DNA of 64,000 bases from JAUVRX01 sp049664225. Its GTDB lineage: Bacteria; Acidobacteriota; Thermoanaerobaculia; Multivoradales; JAHEKO01. The stretch spans positions 1-64,000 of the forward strand of contig JBATEX010000133.1 of NCBI GenBank assembly GCA_049664225.1. Direction: 5' to 3'. The number at the start of each line of letters is the position of its first letter. The first letter of the stretch is position 1. Positions 19,529 to 28,277 of this stretch are shown in pieces. The notes beneath the pieces are model-generated. The model ran no database searches. It was not told the origin of the DNA and worked only from the letters and a program-made list of their open reading frames with translations. The translations under genes and the position numbers were made by a program.

Positions 19529-20422
19529 ATGCGGTTGCTCGTTTCCTGCCCCTCCTGCAAACGCCAATACGACGCTGGCGAGCTGCAGGCCGGAGACCGC
19601 TTTCATTGCCTCTGCAGCGAGATTCTCGAGGTGCCGGTACCGTCACCTCACGACGCCGCCGTGGTCCGCTGCTCGGCGTGTGGAGCGCCTCGCCAGGCAG
19701 AATCCGCCACCTGCCGCTTCTGCGACGCTGACTTCACCCTCCACGAGCGGGATCTGCACACAATCTGCCCAGCGTGCATGGCACGCGTCAGTGACCGTGC
19801 CCGCTATTGCCATCACTGCGCTACCCCGCTGCTGCCTGCCGGCAGAGCCGGAGAACGGAGCCTGACGCCATGCCCCGCGTGCTCCGACTCCATCCACCTG
19901 ACCAGTCGTGAGCTCGGCCAGCCCCCGGTGTCGGTCCTCGAGTGCCCCCGCTGTGCCGGTCTCTGGCTGGCCAAGGACACGGCACAAGTCTTGATGGAGA
20001 GAGTGAGAGAGGCCTCCATGACCACCGAGCTGACATCGACCCGGAAGGGGTCGATTGAGACAGTTCCGGCGGCTGGACAGGACCAGACTCGCCTCTATCG
20101 TCCCTGCCCGGTCTGCGGCAAGCTGATGCACCGGCTGAACTTCGGTCGCAAGAGCGGCATCATTGTCGACAGCTGTCGACCCCACGGCCTGTGGTTCGAT
20201 GCCAACGAGCTCGATGCGGTGGTGCGTTGGATCCGCACCGGAGGCGAATCAGAGGCCAGACGGCTTCGCCGGGAGATGGAAGCCGACCTCGAGCGGCGAG
20301 CGGATTTCGACAGGCAGATGCCAACCCTGGGCGCTGGATCCGGATGGTCGGAAAGCGTTGCCGGCTCGGGCTCGCTCCTGAGCCTGCTCGGATGGCTGCT
20401 GGACCGGATTCTCAACCGCTGA
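19529..20422 (+). CDS. Multi-zinc-ribbon protein (TFIIB-type zinc finger)
   Basis: A 297-residue cytosolic protein with several CxxC pairs: C7/C10 with C27/C29, C48/C51 with C62/C65, C80/C83 with C94/C97, then two Zf-TFIIB-like modules, ECPRCAGLWLAKD near 138-150 and the later CPVCGKLM...CRPHGLWFDANELDAVV. The last two are the bacterial GxWLDxxEL zinc-finger type whose function is unknown. The C-terminus is helical and ends in a hydrophobic SLLSLLGWLLDRILNR, perhaps membrane-attaching. Homology begins at ATG 19529; the much longer open frame upstream is antisense to the adaptor gene. Confidence 0.82.
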   Translation: MRLLVSCPSCKRQYDAGELQAGDRFHCLCSEILEVPVPSPHDAAVVRCSACGAPRQAESATCRFCDADFTLHERDLHTICPACMARVSDRARYCHHCATPLLPAGRAGERSLTPCPACSDSIHLTSRELGQPPVSVLECPRCAGLWLAKDTAQVLMERVREASMTTELTSTRKGSIETVPAAGQDQTRLYRPCPVCGKLMHRLNFGRKSGIIVDSCRPHGLWFDANELDAVVRWIRTGGESEARRLRREMEADLERRADFDRQMPTLGAGSGWSESVAGSGSLLSLLGWLLDRILNR

Positions 20423-20430
20423 CAGGCCCC

Positions 20431-20511
20431 AGCCAGCATTGCTTCTGAGCCCCACGGCATCTACTGAAGATCGCCCGCAATCTGCACGCGGGGTCAGAAG
20501 CAATGCGGGCT
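20431..20511. repeat. REP-like inverted repeat pair
   Basis: Arm 1 (20431-20453) and arm 2 (20490-20511) are reverse complements apart from one substitution and one indel. Read from the second arm, the unit begins GGGGTCAGAAGCAATGC, which resembles the GGGGTCAG-type REP sequences mobilised by RAYT (Y1) transposases. No transposase is in the window. The 208-bp gap between the zinc-ribbon gene and the sigma-54 activator holds little else. Confidence 0.55.
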
Positions 20512-20630
20512 AGAGTACTGCGAAATATTCGACTGCCGACGGCTGAGCCCCGTGCTACTCTCGGGCAAAATTATGGCGCATACGCCACTCTGATGGGATT
20601 CTCATCAGTTTCTTGCCCTCGAACCCGCCC

Positions 20631-23600
20631 ATGATCGAAGCACCGGCACTTCTCCGCTCCTACGTCCAGGGCATACGCCGTCTCAGCGGCGCGGAATGTG
20701 CCAGCCTCTTCATCCCGGAGCCGATGAGTCGCCTGGCGCGTCCCCTGCTGATCCACGACGGTGAAGCTCCCCCGGTTCCGGAACTCGAAGACCTCGAGTC
20801 CGCGGAGGCGTTCGCCAACCACATAGCGAAGACCAGCGCGGGGAACGGGGACGAAGAGAGCTCCGGAATACCGTCCCTCGTCATCAGCGAGGCCGCCGAT
20901 TCCGGCCTGGTGCCGCTGCCATCGGTGGAGCCCCCATTGACGCTCGGGGCTCTGTTCGGCGACGAGGGCCAGCGGCGACGCAGCGACGCCCGGGAAGGCA
21001 AAGGTGGTCCCCTCCTGGGGGCCTGGATCGGCCTTCGCTTCGCCGCCGGAAAGGGCACGGTATTGGACCGCCTGGCCAGCAGCTATCTACCCAGCAGCCT
21101 GCGACAGGCCCAGGATCCGGAGCACTGGTGGGATTGGCTATTCGCCCTTGGCGGAGCCCTGGCCAGTCACACCAGCCAGGTCTCGGCGATCCTGAAGGAT
21201 CCCAACACTGGCCTGCCCGATCGCAAGGAGTTCCAGGCGGTCCTCGCCGACCGATTCCGCGAGGCGGTCGACGAAAGCTCGCCTCTGTCTCTGCTCCTTA
21301 TCAACCCGGACGATTTCTACATCGTCAACGAACGCTTCGGCCGGGAGAGCGGCGACCAGTGCATCCGCGCCATCAGTGAGGCTCTGCGCACGACGCTCCG
21401 GGGTACCGACCTGGTGTCACGCTACGGGGGCGTAGTCTTCGCGGTAGTTCTTTCCGAAACCCCGGCTCACGAGGCTCGGGAGATCGCCGAGCGCGCCGAG
21501 CAGCTCCTCGGCAGCCTCAGCCTCCTCGACTCTCAGGTCTCGCTCTCCTTCAGCATAGGGCTGGCCACCCTCCAATGCGGGCAGGCGGACGTTGCCAATC
21601 CTCTCGAGTTGGTAGGTCGAGCGGATCAGGCCTTGAATACGGCCAAGCGCATGGGCGGCGGCACGGTGGTGAGCTGGCAAGAGGACTTCGCTTCCCAACA
21701 GGTCGGCAGCTTCGATCGACTGAGCGGCATCTTCACCGGCAACATGGCGAAGGACTACCGCAACATGGTTCTGCTCAGGGACACGATCGACATCATCGCC
21801 CTGCATGATGCCTTCGATGATCTTTCAGCTCAGGTTGTCGACAAGCTCTATACGGCCTTCCTACCCAGCCGCATCGGGCTCTTTACCAGAGACGAAGAGG
21901 GCCATCTGCAGATCTTGCGGGGTCTGACTCGCACCGATGGTGGAAGCGGGTTGCAGAGTCGAATCGAGACTCTCGAGCTCGACACTGAGGAGCGCCAGCG
22001 CCTGGAAATCGCTGCCGCCGAGCTGGAAGCGAACGAGACCAGCTACGACTCGCCTGCAGTCGACGGCCAGCAGTCATCACCGACGAAACGAATCTGCTTC
22101 ACGGTACCTCTCATCGCCGGCAGCGATTGCCTCGGCTGCCTGATGATCGATGGCCAACACCAGTCCATGACGCTCGACTCTTCGGATCTCATCTTTCTCA
22201 AAGCCCTGTCGGCCCAATTGGCAGTCGCCATGGACCGGGCTCGTCTGGCTGACCTGGAGAGACGACGCCAGGAGATGGAGCACCGCAGGCTGCGCGCCGA
22301 GCTGAGTGACCTTCGCCAGGCCTTGCAGCAGGTCAAGCTCGTCTACCGATCGAGCGAGATGGAGAGTGTGGTCGGTACCGCGCGACGAGCGGCGCCTACC
22401 GACGCAACTGTCCTGATCACCGGTGCCAGTGGTACAGGAAAAGAGCTCCTGGCTCGCACGATCCATCAGCTCAGTCCGCGCAGGAGCGCCGCACTGGTCA
22501 TCGTCGATTGTGGGGCCATAGCTTCGTCCCTGATCGAAAGCGAGCTCTTCGGGCACGAAAAGGGCGCCTTTACCGGTGCACAGCAAAACCGTGCTGGGCG
22601 GCTGCTGCAGGCCAACGGTGGAAGCGTGCTGCTGGACGAAATCGGAGAGCTGCCGCTCGAGGTCCAAAGCAAGCTCCTGCGCTTCGTACAGGAGAAGCAG
22701 TTTACGACGGTCGGCGGCTCCAAGACCCGCCGAGTGGATGTCAGGATCATCGCGGCCACCAACAGGGACCTTGCTCGGGAGGTGGAGGCGGGGCGCTTCC
22801 GGGAAGATCTCTACCACCGACTCAACGTTCTGCACCTGAAGATTCCGCCGCTCAAAGAGCGGCCCGATGACATCCTCCACCTCGCTCGGCACTTTCTCGA
22901 GCTCTACGCAGTCCAGTACCAGAAGCAGGCTCGTGCGCTGTCCCGCTCGGCAGAAGCGGCGATGCTGGCTCACGACTGGCCTGGCAATGTGCGCGAGCTC
23001 CAAAATCGGCTCCTGCAAAGCGTCATCCTCAGCGACGATGAGGAGCTCGAGCCCGAGGAGCTCGGTCTGACCGGTGAGGCGCTCGCCTCCGGACCCTTGC
23101 AACCCCGTGTGAGGGAGACCGGAACCCCGTCCGAGCCGGCCGATGCCAACACCCAAGCAGTGAAAGGGGAGGAGGAGAGGCGCCGGGATCCCTGGGGAGA
23201 GCTCAGGACAGCCCTACAGCGACAAATCGCATTGGCGGCTGAAAGCGATCCTCCACTGGGCCTGCCCCTCGGTCGCTGGCTGGCAGACGACCTGATTGTC
23301 GAAGCCGGCGCCGCTACCGATCAGGTGGCCCGTCGCGGCTGTCTCTTCGTCGGCTTGCCTGAGAGCACCTTCCGACGCCGCCTGAGAAAAGCCAGCCAGC
23401 AGATCCAGTCGGGTCTGGCACCGCGCTCCGGCAGCTGGAACGAAGTCCAGAGAGTTCTGTCTGACCTGGTGCGGTCCCCCGCGCGGGAGCAGGGGCGACT
23501 CCTGGAGCAGGTCCAGGAGATTCTCCTTGAAGAGATCGTCTCGCGATTCCCGGACGATGTCCGAATCGGTTCCCTGCTGCTGGGTGTAAGCCCTCCCACC

Positions 23601-23678
23601 TATCGTCGTCGACTCCAAGATGGGGGCCAAGAGCCCACTCCCACCGCTGCCGGCGAGCTCCATCCGTCGGAACCCTGA
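20631..23678 (+). CDS. Sigma-54 dependent regulator with degenerate GGDEF, GAF and tandem HTH
   Basis: A 1015-residue cytosolic regulator. Order: poorly conserved N-terminal region (1-190); GGDEF-like domain (about 195-360) whose signature is RYGGVVF near residue 263 instead of GGDEF, so diguanylate cyclase activity is unlikely; GAF domain (about 380-550); AAA+ domain with Walker A GASGTGKE (about 597), the sigma-54 contact loop GAFTGA (about 645) and Walker B LLDEIGEL; then two Fis-like helix-turn-helix copies, one with PESTFRRRLRKA (about 910) and one with SPPTYRRRLQDG (about 985). The intact GAFTGA loop predicts activation of sigma-54 RNA polymerase. ATG 20631 preferred over TTG 20613. Confidence 0.9.
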   Translation: MIEAPALLRSYVQGIRRLSGAECASLFIPEPMSRLARPLLIHDGEAPPVPELEDLESAEAFANHIAKTSAGNGDEESSGIPSLVISEAADSGLVPLPSVEPPLTLGALFGDEGQRRRSDAREGKGGPLLGAWIGLRFAAGKGTVLDRLASSYLPSSLRQAQDPEHWWDWLFALGGALASHTSQVSAILKDPNTGLPDRKEFQAVLADRFREAVDESSPLSLLLINPDDFYIVNERFGRESGDQCIRAISEALRTTLRGTDLVSRYGGVVFAVVLSETPAHEAREIAERAEQLLGSLSLLDSQVSLSFSIGLATLQCGQADVANPLELVGRADQALNTAKRMGGGTVVSWQEDFASQQVGSFDRLSGIFTGNMAKDYRNMVLLRDTIDIIALHDAFDDLSAQVVDKLYTAFLPSRIGLFTRDEEGHLQILRGLTRTDGGSGLQSRIETLELDTEERQRLEIAAAELEANETSYDSPAVDGQQSSPTKRICFTVPLIAGSDCLGCLMIDGQHQSMTLDSSDLIFLKALSAQLAVAMDRARLADLERRRQEMEHRRLRAELSDLRQALQQVKLVYRSSEMESVVGTARRAAPTDATVLITGASGTGKELLARTIHQLSPRRSAALVIVDCGAIASSLIESELFGHEKGAFTGAQQNRAGRLLQANGGSVLLDEIGELPLEVQSKLLRFVQEKQFTTVGGSKTRRVDVRIIAATNRDLAREVEAGRFREDLYHRLNVLHLKIPPLKERPDDILHLARHFLELYAVQYQKQARALSRSAEAAMLAHDWPGNVRELQNRLLQSVILSDDEELEPEELGLTGEALASGPLQPRVRETGTPSEPADANTQAVKGEEERRRDPWGELRTALQRQIALAAESDPPLGLPLGRWLADDLIVEAGAATDQVARRGCLFVGLPESTFRRRLRKASQQIQSGLAPRSGSWNEVQRVLSDLVRSPAREQGRLLEQVQEILLEEIVSRFPDDVRIGSLLLGVSPPTYRRRLQDGGQEPTPTAAGELHPSEP

Positions 23679-23693
23679 CGCTCTTCGAGCGTT
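23669..23693 (+). promoter_or_regulatory. Candidate ECF-type promoter for the sigma factor gene
   Basis: GGAAC at 23669-23673 is followed 17 bp later by GTT at 23691-23693, which fits the general GGAAC/GTT form of ECF sigma promoters and would allow autoregulation. It lies 20-45 bp upstream of the GTG start and overlaps the end of the previous gene. A 6-bp hairpin (23678-23692) overlaps it. Confidence 0.35.
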
Positions 23694-23713
23694 ATAAGGG
23701 TAAGGGAGGAGCC

Positions 23714-24286
23714 GTGACAGAGACCACGGCGCACAGCGATAGCGATCTGTTCCAGCTGGCGAGACAGGGCAACCGATCTGCCTTTGGGCAACTGGTGGAT
23801 CGTCACAAGGACGGCCTAGTCAGTTACCTGATCCGCCTGACCGGCAGTAGGGGCCAGGCCGAAGACCTGGCCCAGGAGGCATTCTTGCGCCTCTATGAAC
23901 GGGGTCATCGGTATTCCGAGAAGGGTAGGCTCCAGTCCTACCTCTATCGCATCGCGACCAATCTGGTCCGCAGCGCGGCAAGACGCGACCAACGGTGGTC
24001 GAGGCTGCGAGTCGCCTTCTTCCACTCCAATGGCCATCGGACAGAGCCCAGTCAGCAGACCGAAGTGCTGCGGTGCGAGTTGAACCAGGAGCTGAATCGG
24101 GCCCTCGCCAAGCTGCCACTGCGCTACAGGGCCCCCATCGTGCTGTCGTACATCGAAGACAAGAGCCACCGAGAAATCGCTGATCTTCTGGGCATCCAAG
24201 AGGGAACGGTCAAGTCACGGCTGCATCGCGGGCGCGCTCTGCTTCGCGGCGAGCTCGAGCCCTATCAGATGGGAGGACGATCGTGA
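23714..24286 (+). CDS. ECF-family RNA polymerase sigma factor
   Basis: A 190-residue group IV sigma factor. Region 2 (RLVDRHKDGLVSYLIRLTGS then AEDLAQEAFLRLY, residues about 20-60) binds the -10 element and core; region 4 (about 130-180) has LPLRYRAPIVLSYIEDKSHREI and GIQEGTVKSRLHRGRALLR as its DNA-binding helix. The start is GTG 23714, with GGGAGGAG 5-8 bases upstream. The gene ends in a GTGA overlap with a membrane protein that is probably its anti-sigma factor. Confidence 0.93.
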   Translation: MTETTAHSDSDLFQLARQGNRSAFGQLVDRHKDGLVSYLIRLTGSRGQAEDLAQEAFLRLYERGHRYSEKGRLQSYLYRIATNLVRSAARRDQRWSRLRVAFFHSNGHRTEPSQQTEVLRCELNQELNRALAKLPLRYRAPIVLSYIEDKSHREIADLLGIQEGTVKSRLHRGRALLRGELEPYQMGGRS

Positions 24287-24747
24287 CACGGAATCGACAG
24301 CAATCCCCCGTCGAAGAGGCCCTGGCGAAGCTGCCAAGAGAAGTGGCCTCCGAGGACTTCACGAGGCGAGTCCTGGATGGGCTCGCCCATCGCCATTCGT
24401 CGAAGCTGGCCGGCATATCTCCTCGCTGGCTGGCCACGATCGCGACACTGGCAGTCGTCGGCCTGGCCCTCGGATTCTGGCTCCGCTCCTATCCCGCCGC
24501 TGAGCCGACGGTGCAGCAGGAGAGCGCCCAGAGGATTCGCCAGGAGTACGAGAGTCTTCAAGACGAGGTAGCGGCCCTGCGCTCGCTCGCCGCCCAGCCT
24601 CCGCCTGTCTTGTACCTTGGAGGCGACAGTCAAATCGATCTCGTCCTGGATCTTGGGCAAGGCGCCTTTGACCCCACGAAACTCGATATTCGACCTGCAG
24701 CGGTAGGCACCCGGCGAGCAGCACCCGGGGACCCCCGCATCCAATGA
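24283..24747 (+). CDS. Probable membrane anti-sigma factor
   Basis: A 154-residue protein coupled to the sigma gene by a GTGA overlap. A cytosolic N-terminus of about 45 residues (PVEEALAKLPREVASEDFTRRVLDGL) is followed by one transmembrane helix (about 48-67), a short coiled coil (about 80-105) and an unstructured tail. The HxxxCxxC zinc anti-sigma motif is absent. The anti-sigma role is inferred from position, size and topology; no family signature is recognised. Confidence 0.6.
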   Translation: MTRNRQQSPVEEALAKLPREVASEDFTRRVLDGLAHRHSSKLAGISPRWLATIATLAVVGLALGFWLRSYPAAEPTVQQESAQRIRQEYESLQDEVAALRSLAAQPPPVLYLGGDSQIDLVLDLGQGAFDPTKLDIRPAAVGTRRAAPGDPRIQ

Positions 24748-24763
24748 AGAGAAAAGGAGACCC

Positions 24764-25534
24764 ATGACTATGCGAACCGAAGGCTCTATCTTCACCCCCC
24801 GACGGACCCTCCCTCTTACCATCGTTCTCATGGCTGTCGGACTGGTCGCCGCGGCACCGCTCTGGGCGGGAAGCCAGACGGAAGAGAGCGAAGCGATCCG
24901 GCAGACCCGCGTCATCAAGGTAGCGGGTCCCGGGGAGCACCACGCAGTAGCCCACGGCTACGGGACGATGACTAGCCGAGGCTATCTGGGAGTCGAGGCG
25001 GTCGAGTTGACTCCCGAGCTGCGCGAGCATTTCGGGGCTCCGGCTGAGGTCGGAGTGCTGGTCTCGCGGGTGGCAGACGACAGCCCCGCGCAGAGTGTCG
25101 GTCTTCAGGTCGGGGACATCTTGACGACCGTCGACGACGAGTCCATCGCCTCCTTTGTCGATTTGTTTCACGAGATCTCGAGACATGAAGAAGGAGATGC
25201 CGTCAGGGTCGAAGTGTGGAGAGATGCTCAGTTGCTGGCATTCAACGCGACTCTGACCAAAGCTGAACGGCCCCAGATCGACATCCGTCACTTCAACGTC
25301 GACCCTGGTGGCGGGCACCGGGGCCTGGTTGTACCGGATGGTGACTACGACGAGGTCATCGAATTGCAGGTCGAGGCATTCGACGAAGCCATCGAGCGTC
25401 TCAACCTGGAGTTGAGCAGCGAAGACTGGCGGGAGCGCTTGCACAGCTTCAACTCGAGTCAGGAGGAGCTGCTCGAGCGTCTGGAAGCGCTGGAGAACCG
25501 TCTACGCGAGCTGGAAGGCGATCTGGAAGAGTGA
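24764..25534 (+). CDS. Exported PDZ-domain protein
   Basis: 256 residues with a signal peptide (about 15-36, ending PLWA/G). A PDZ domain covers about 68-160: RGYLGVEAVELTPELREHFG, then GVLVSRVADDSPAQSVGLQVGDILTTVDDESI. The C-terminus (about 195-256) is an acidic coiled coil. No protease domain is present. AAGGAGA precedes ATG 24764. It is third in the sigma/anti-sigma operon, so it may sense envelope misfolding by binding exposed C-termini and pass this to the anti-sigma factor; that role is inference. Confidence 0.8.
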   Translation: MTMRTEGSIFTPRRTLPLTIVLMAVGLVAAAPLWAGSQTEESEAIRQTRVIKVAGPGEHHAVAHGYGTMTSRGYLGVEAVELTPELREHFGAPAEVGVLVSRVADDSPAQSVGLQVGDILTTVDDESIASFVDLFHEISRHEEGDAVRVEVWRDAQLLAFNATLTKAERPQIDIRHFNVDPGGGHRGLVVPDGDYDEVIELQVEAFDEAIERLNLELSSEDWRERLHSFNSSQEELLERLEALENRLRELEGDLEE

Positions 25535-25634
25535 ACGCCAGCCAGCCAAGAGACCCGAAGGTGCCAGAGAACACGGTCGGATAACAGGCCGGAGAATGTC
25601 CTGAGCTCCTAAGCCCTTAGGCCCCTACGCCCCA

Positions 25635-26486
25635 CTACCCGGGGCTGCCCTTCGAGGCACTCCCGGGGGTGGAGCTCTTCTTCCCGAGGCGGCGCTCCAA
25701 GACCGCAGCCACCTCTCCGCCGATCAAGATCGACATTGCGGTCAGGTACAGCCAGATGAGCAGTGCCACCATTCCGCCGACGATGCCATAGACAGCACTG
25801 AAGCGCCCAGTGTTGATCAGAAAGAGCCGAAAGCCGACCGTCGCCACCGCCCATAGCGAAGTGCCGATCACGGCACCGGCCAGAATCCACCGCTTGGATC
25901 GGCTCTGGTCGTGATTCGGCAGCGTGAAGTAGATAGACCACATCATCAGCACCGAAAGCGCGAGGGTGAGCGGCCACCTGATGTTGCTGTTGAAGGTCTC
26001 GAAGCTGAGGATTCTGGCCACCTCGGGTCCAGCCAAAAGGAAGGCGGCCTGCGCAACGAGGGCTGCCGCAAGCAACAGCAACATGGCCAGCGAGAGAGCG
26101 CGCTTCTTCCACCATCGATGGGCCCACTTCGCCTCATAGGCCTTGTTGAGACTGTCAGCCAAAGCAGTGAAGACGTTCGAGGCCGTCCAGATCGTCAACA
26201 AGACGCCAATCGACAGGGCGCTGGGGCTTCGAGACTCCGTAACCTGCAGCACGAAGCGGCCGATCGTCTCGGCGGATGCAGGTGGTAGTGCCACCAGTAG
26301 CTCCTCCATTACCCATTCGAAGGCCGCGCGCCGCCCGATCAGACCGGTGAGACTGAATAGGGTCAGGATCATGGGAAAAAACGAGAGAAAGAAATAGTAG
26401 GCGATGCTGGCCGACTCCGCATTGAGTCGGTCGCGGCGACAGCACTGAATCACCTCTCGCGGTATGGATAGGCGTTGCTCAGCCAT
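25635..26486 (-). CDS. YihY/BrkB family inner-membrane protein
   Basis: 283 residues with six predicted transmembrane segments and the family features: an N-terminal amphipathic part (AYYFFLSFFPMILTLFSLTGLIG), the WTASNVFTALADSLNKAYEA region, and the C-terminal GGMVALLIWLYLTAMSILIGGEVAAVLE. Early members were annotated RNase BN in error; the true role is unknown, possibly transport. It converges with the PDZ gene across about 100 bp, where a short CCTAAG/CTTAGG hairpin near 25610 is the only structure seen. Confidence 0.9.
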   Translation of the reverse strand: MAEQRLSIPREVIQCCRRDRLNAESASIAYYFFLSFFPMILTLFSLTGLIGRRAAFEWVMEELLVALPPASAETIGRFVLQVTESRSPSALSIGVLLTIWTASNVFTALADSLNKAYEAKWAHRWWKKRALSLAMLLLLAAALVAQAAFLLAGPEVARILSFETFNSNIRWPLTLALSVLMMWSIYFTLPNHDQSRSKRWILAGAVIGTSLWAVATVGFRLFLINTGRFSAVYGIVGGMVALLIWLYLTAMSILIGGEVAAVLERRLGKKSSTPGSASKGSPG

Positions 26487-26602
26487 TGGAATCGCCAGTA
26501 TATGCGCGTCCGACGGGCGGCCACAGAACGAGATCGGGACCTAGTCCGCGCTGGCGGGCACAACCCTCCGCGGCGCCAGATAGAATAGCCGCTCCTCGAG
26601 CC

Positions 26603-27832
26603 ATGCGTCTCTCTGCTTTCAAGGGTATCCGCTACGCCAGCGGGCTCGCCGACCGCGGCAGCCTGGCGGCACCACCGTACGACCAGATTGACGACACCCA
26701 CGCCGCTCGCCTGAGAGAGAACCTGCACCAGTTCGCGTGGCTCACCCGCCCGGTCGCGACGGACTACGGTAACCCCTACGATAGTGCTCATAAGACACAC
26801 GAACAATGGCTGCAGGCCGGCACCGTTCAACAGGACCCGACCGAGGCCCTCTACCCTTATGAGGTTCTCCTACCAGGAGGGGGACGCCGACTCGGCCTCA
26901 CCGCGCTCGTCGGCCTCGAGGACCCAACGGCAGGGATCATACGACCGCACGAAAGGACGGTCGACAAGACGGTGGACGAGCGGCTGGATCTCCTGCGCGC
27001 CACCAACGCCGACCTCGAGCCCATCCTTCTCTTGAGCGACGACAATGGCGGCCTCGACCCGCTGCTGACCGAGGACGTGACGGCAGGCGCATTCCTGGTC
27101 GAGCACCAGGACTCATTCGGCAACCGCCACCGGCTCTACCGTCTCGACGATGCGGTTCGAATCGAGCAATACCGAAGCCTCCTCGAAACCTGTCCAGGCC
27201 TCATCGCCGATGGCCATCACCGCTATGCGGTCGCCCTCCTACACGCCACCGAGCAGGGTTTGAAGATTGGCTCCGACAAGGCAACGAAACTGGCCGTGAT
27301 CGCCAGTTTGAAAGCCCCTGGCCTGACTATCGATCCGATCCATCGCGGACTGCCGGCAGCGGTCGATCTGGACTCGGCGGCAGGACTGGCCAGCAGTCGC
27401 CGGCCCTGCGATGCGACTGCGGGAGTCACCCTCGCAGCAGCAGCGGCTCAAGAAATGCAGCCCGCTCTCGTCGTCCTTGCAACGGGACGCCAGCCCGAAG
27501 TCTGGTCCTTCGATCCGTCAGAGGCCCCTGTCGACCTACCCCCCTACTCCCGTCATCTGGCAGTCGCGTGGCTGCACGATGTCGTGCTCCCGCGGCTCGG
27601 ACTCGACGCCGCCGCAGCCCGCGACGGCAGGATCGTCTATCGCTCCGATGCAGACGAACTGGTAACCGCGATCCGCCATGGCGAGCTCACGGCCGGGTTC
27701 GTGCTACCGCCAATGTCACCGCACAGTTTCTCGAAGGCGACCGCCCAAAGAGCCTTGCTGCCACCGAAGTCGACCCGGTTCCTGCCCAAGATCGTCTCCG
27801 GTCTGGTCTGGGCCAGCCTAGGTGACGAGTGA
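26603..27832 (+). CDS. DUF1015 family protein
   Basis: 409 residues matching the DUF1015 family: an N-terminal IRYASGLADRGSLAAPPYDQID, the AxxIRPHERT-like segment (GIIRPHERTVDKTVDERLDLL) and the signature LIADGHHRYAVAL at about 198-210. Family function is not established, though HHRY suggests catalysis or metal binding, and members often sit near serine or phosphoglycerate metabolism genes. ATG 26603 is where homology starts; the open frame upstream runs into the divergent yihY promoter region. Confidence 0.88.
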   Translation: MRLSAFKGIRYASGLADRGSLAAPPYDQIDDTHAARLRENLHQFAWLTRPVATDYGNPYDSAHKTHEQWLQAGTVQQDPTEALYPYEVLLPGGGRRLGLTALVGLEDPTAGIIRPHERTVDKTVDERLDLLRATNADLEPILLLSDDNGGLDPLLTEDVTAGAFLVEHQDSFGNRHRLYRLDDAVRIEQYRSLLETCPGLIADGHHRYAVALLHATEQGLKIGSDKATKLAVIASLKAPGLTIDPIHRGLPAAVDLDSAAGLASSRRPCDATAGVTLAAAAAQEMQPALVVLATGRQPEVWSFDPSEAPVDLPPYSRHLAVAWLHDVVLPRLGLDAAAARDGRIVYRSDADELVTAIRHGELTAGFVLPPMSPHSFSKATAQRALLPPKSTRFLPKIVSGLVWASLGDE

Positions 27833-27888
27833 GAGCGAACCCAGTGGTGCCACACATCGAGCCAGAGTGATCCGACCAGGACGAACCC

Positions 27889-28257
27889 ATGCCGACGAGC
27901 TTTCGTGACGACAACAAGCCGGTAGTGTCCTTCGACCCGAGACTGGAAGTGTCGGCTTTCACCCTGTTTCGCAGCCTCCGGGAAGGCAGGGCCCCACTGC
28001 TCATCGATGTACGAGAGCGCCCAGCAGGCAAAACTCTGCGTGGTGCGATGCCCATGCCCAGCCCGGACTGGCGGCCGCTGGCGGACCAGCAGGTGGTCCT
28101 GTTCGACGAGGATGGGTCGAGGTCGGTCCTGCTAGCGGGCGAGCTGCAAGCTGAAGGCTTCCCTCACGTGCGAGCGCTGTTCGGGGGGCTCGAGCTCTAC
28201 GACTTCTCCCTGGACCCCGAAGTCGTAGAGGCCGACACCTATCTGATCGATCTTTGA
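27889..28257 (+). CDS. Rhodanese-like protein without the catalytic cysteine
   Basis: A 122-residue single-domain protein with rhodanese features: PLLIDVRERPAGKTLRGAMPMP (the LIDVRE-x-H-IxGA strand) and a central VVLFDEDGSRSVLLAGELQAEGFPHVRALFGGLELY. The loop that normally carries the active-site Cys (CxxGxRS) reads DEDGSRS, so sulfur transfer is not expected and the domain may only bind ligands or partners. A Shine-Dalgarno-like AGGA lies 8 bases before ATG 27889. It is 56 bp after the DUF1015 gene. Confidence 0.7.
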   Translation: MPTSFRDDNKPVVSFDPRLEVSAFTLFRSLREGRAPLLIDVRERPAGKTLRGAMPMPSPDWRPLADQQVVLFDEDGSRSVLLAGELQAEGFPHVRALFGGLELYDFSLDPEVVEADTYLIDL

Positions 28258-28277
28258 GAGCCTGTTCTGCGGCGAGG

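Noticed and set aside
22077..23156. 359-codon leftward open frame
   Set aside because: Antisense to the sigma-54 AAA+ domain, no recognisable motif.
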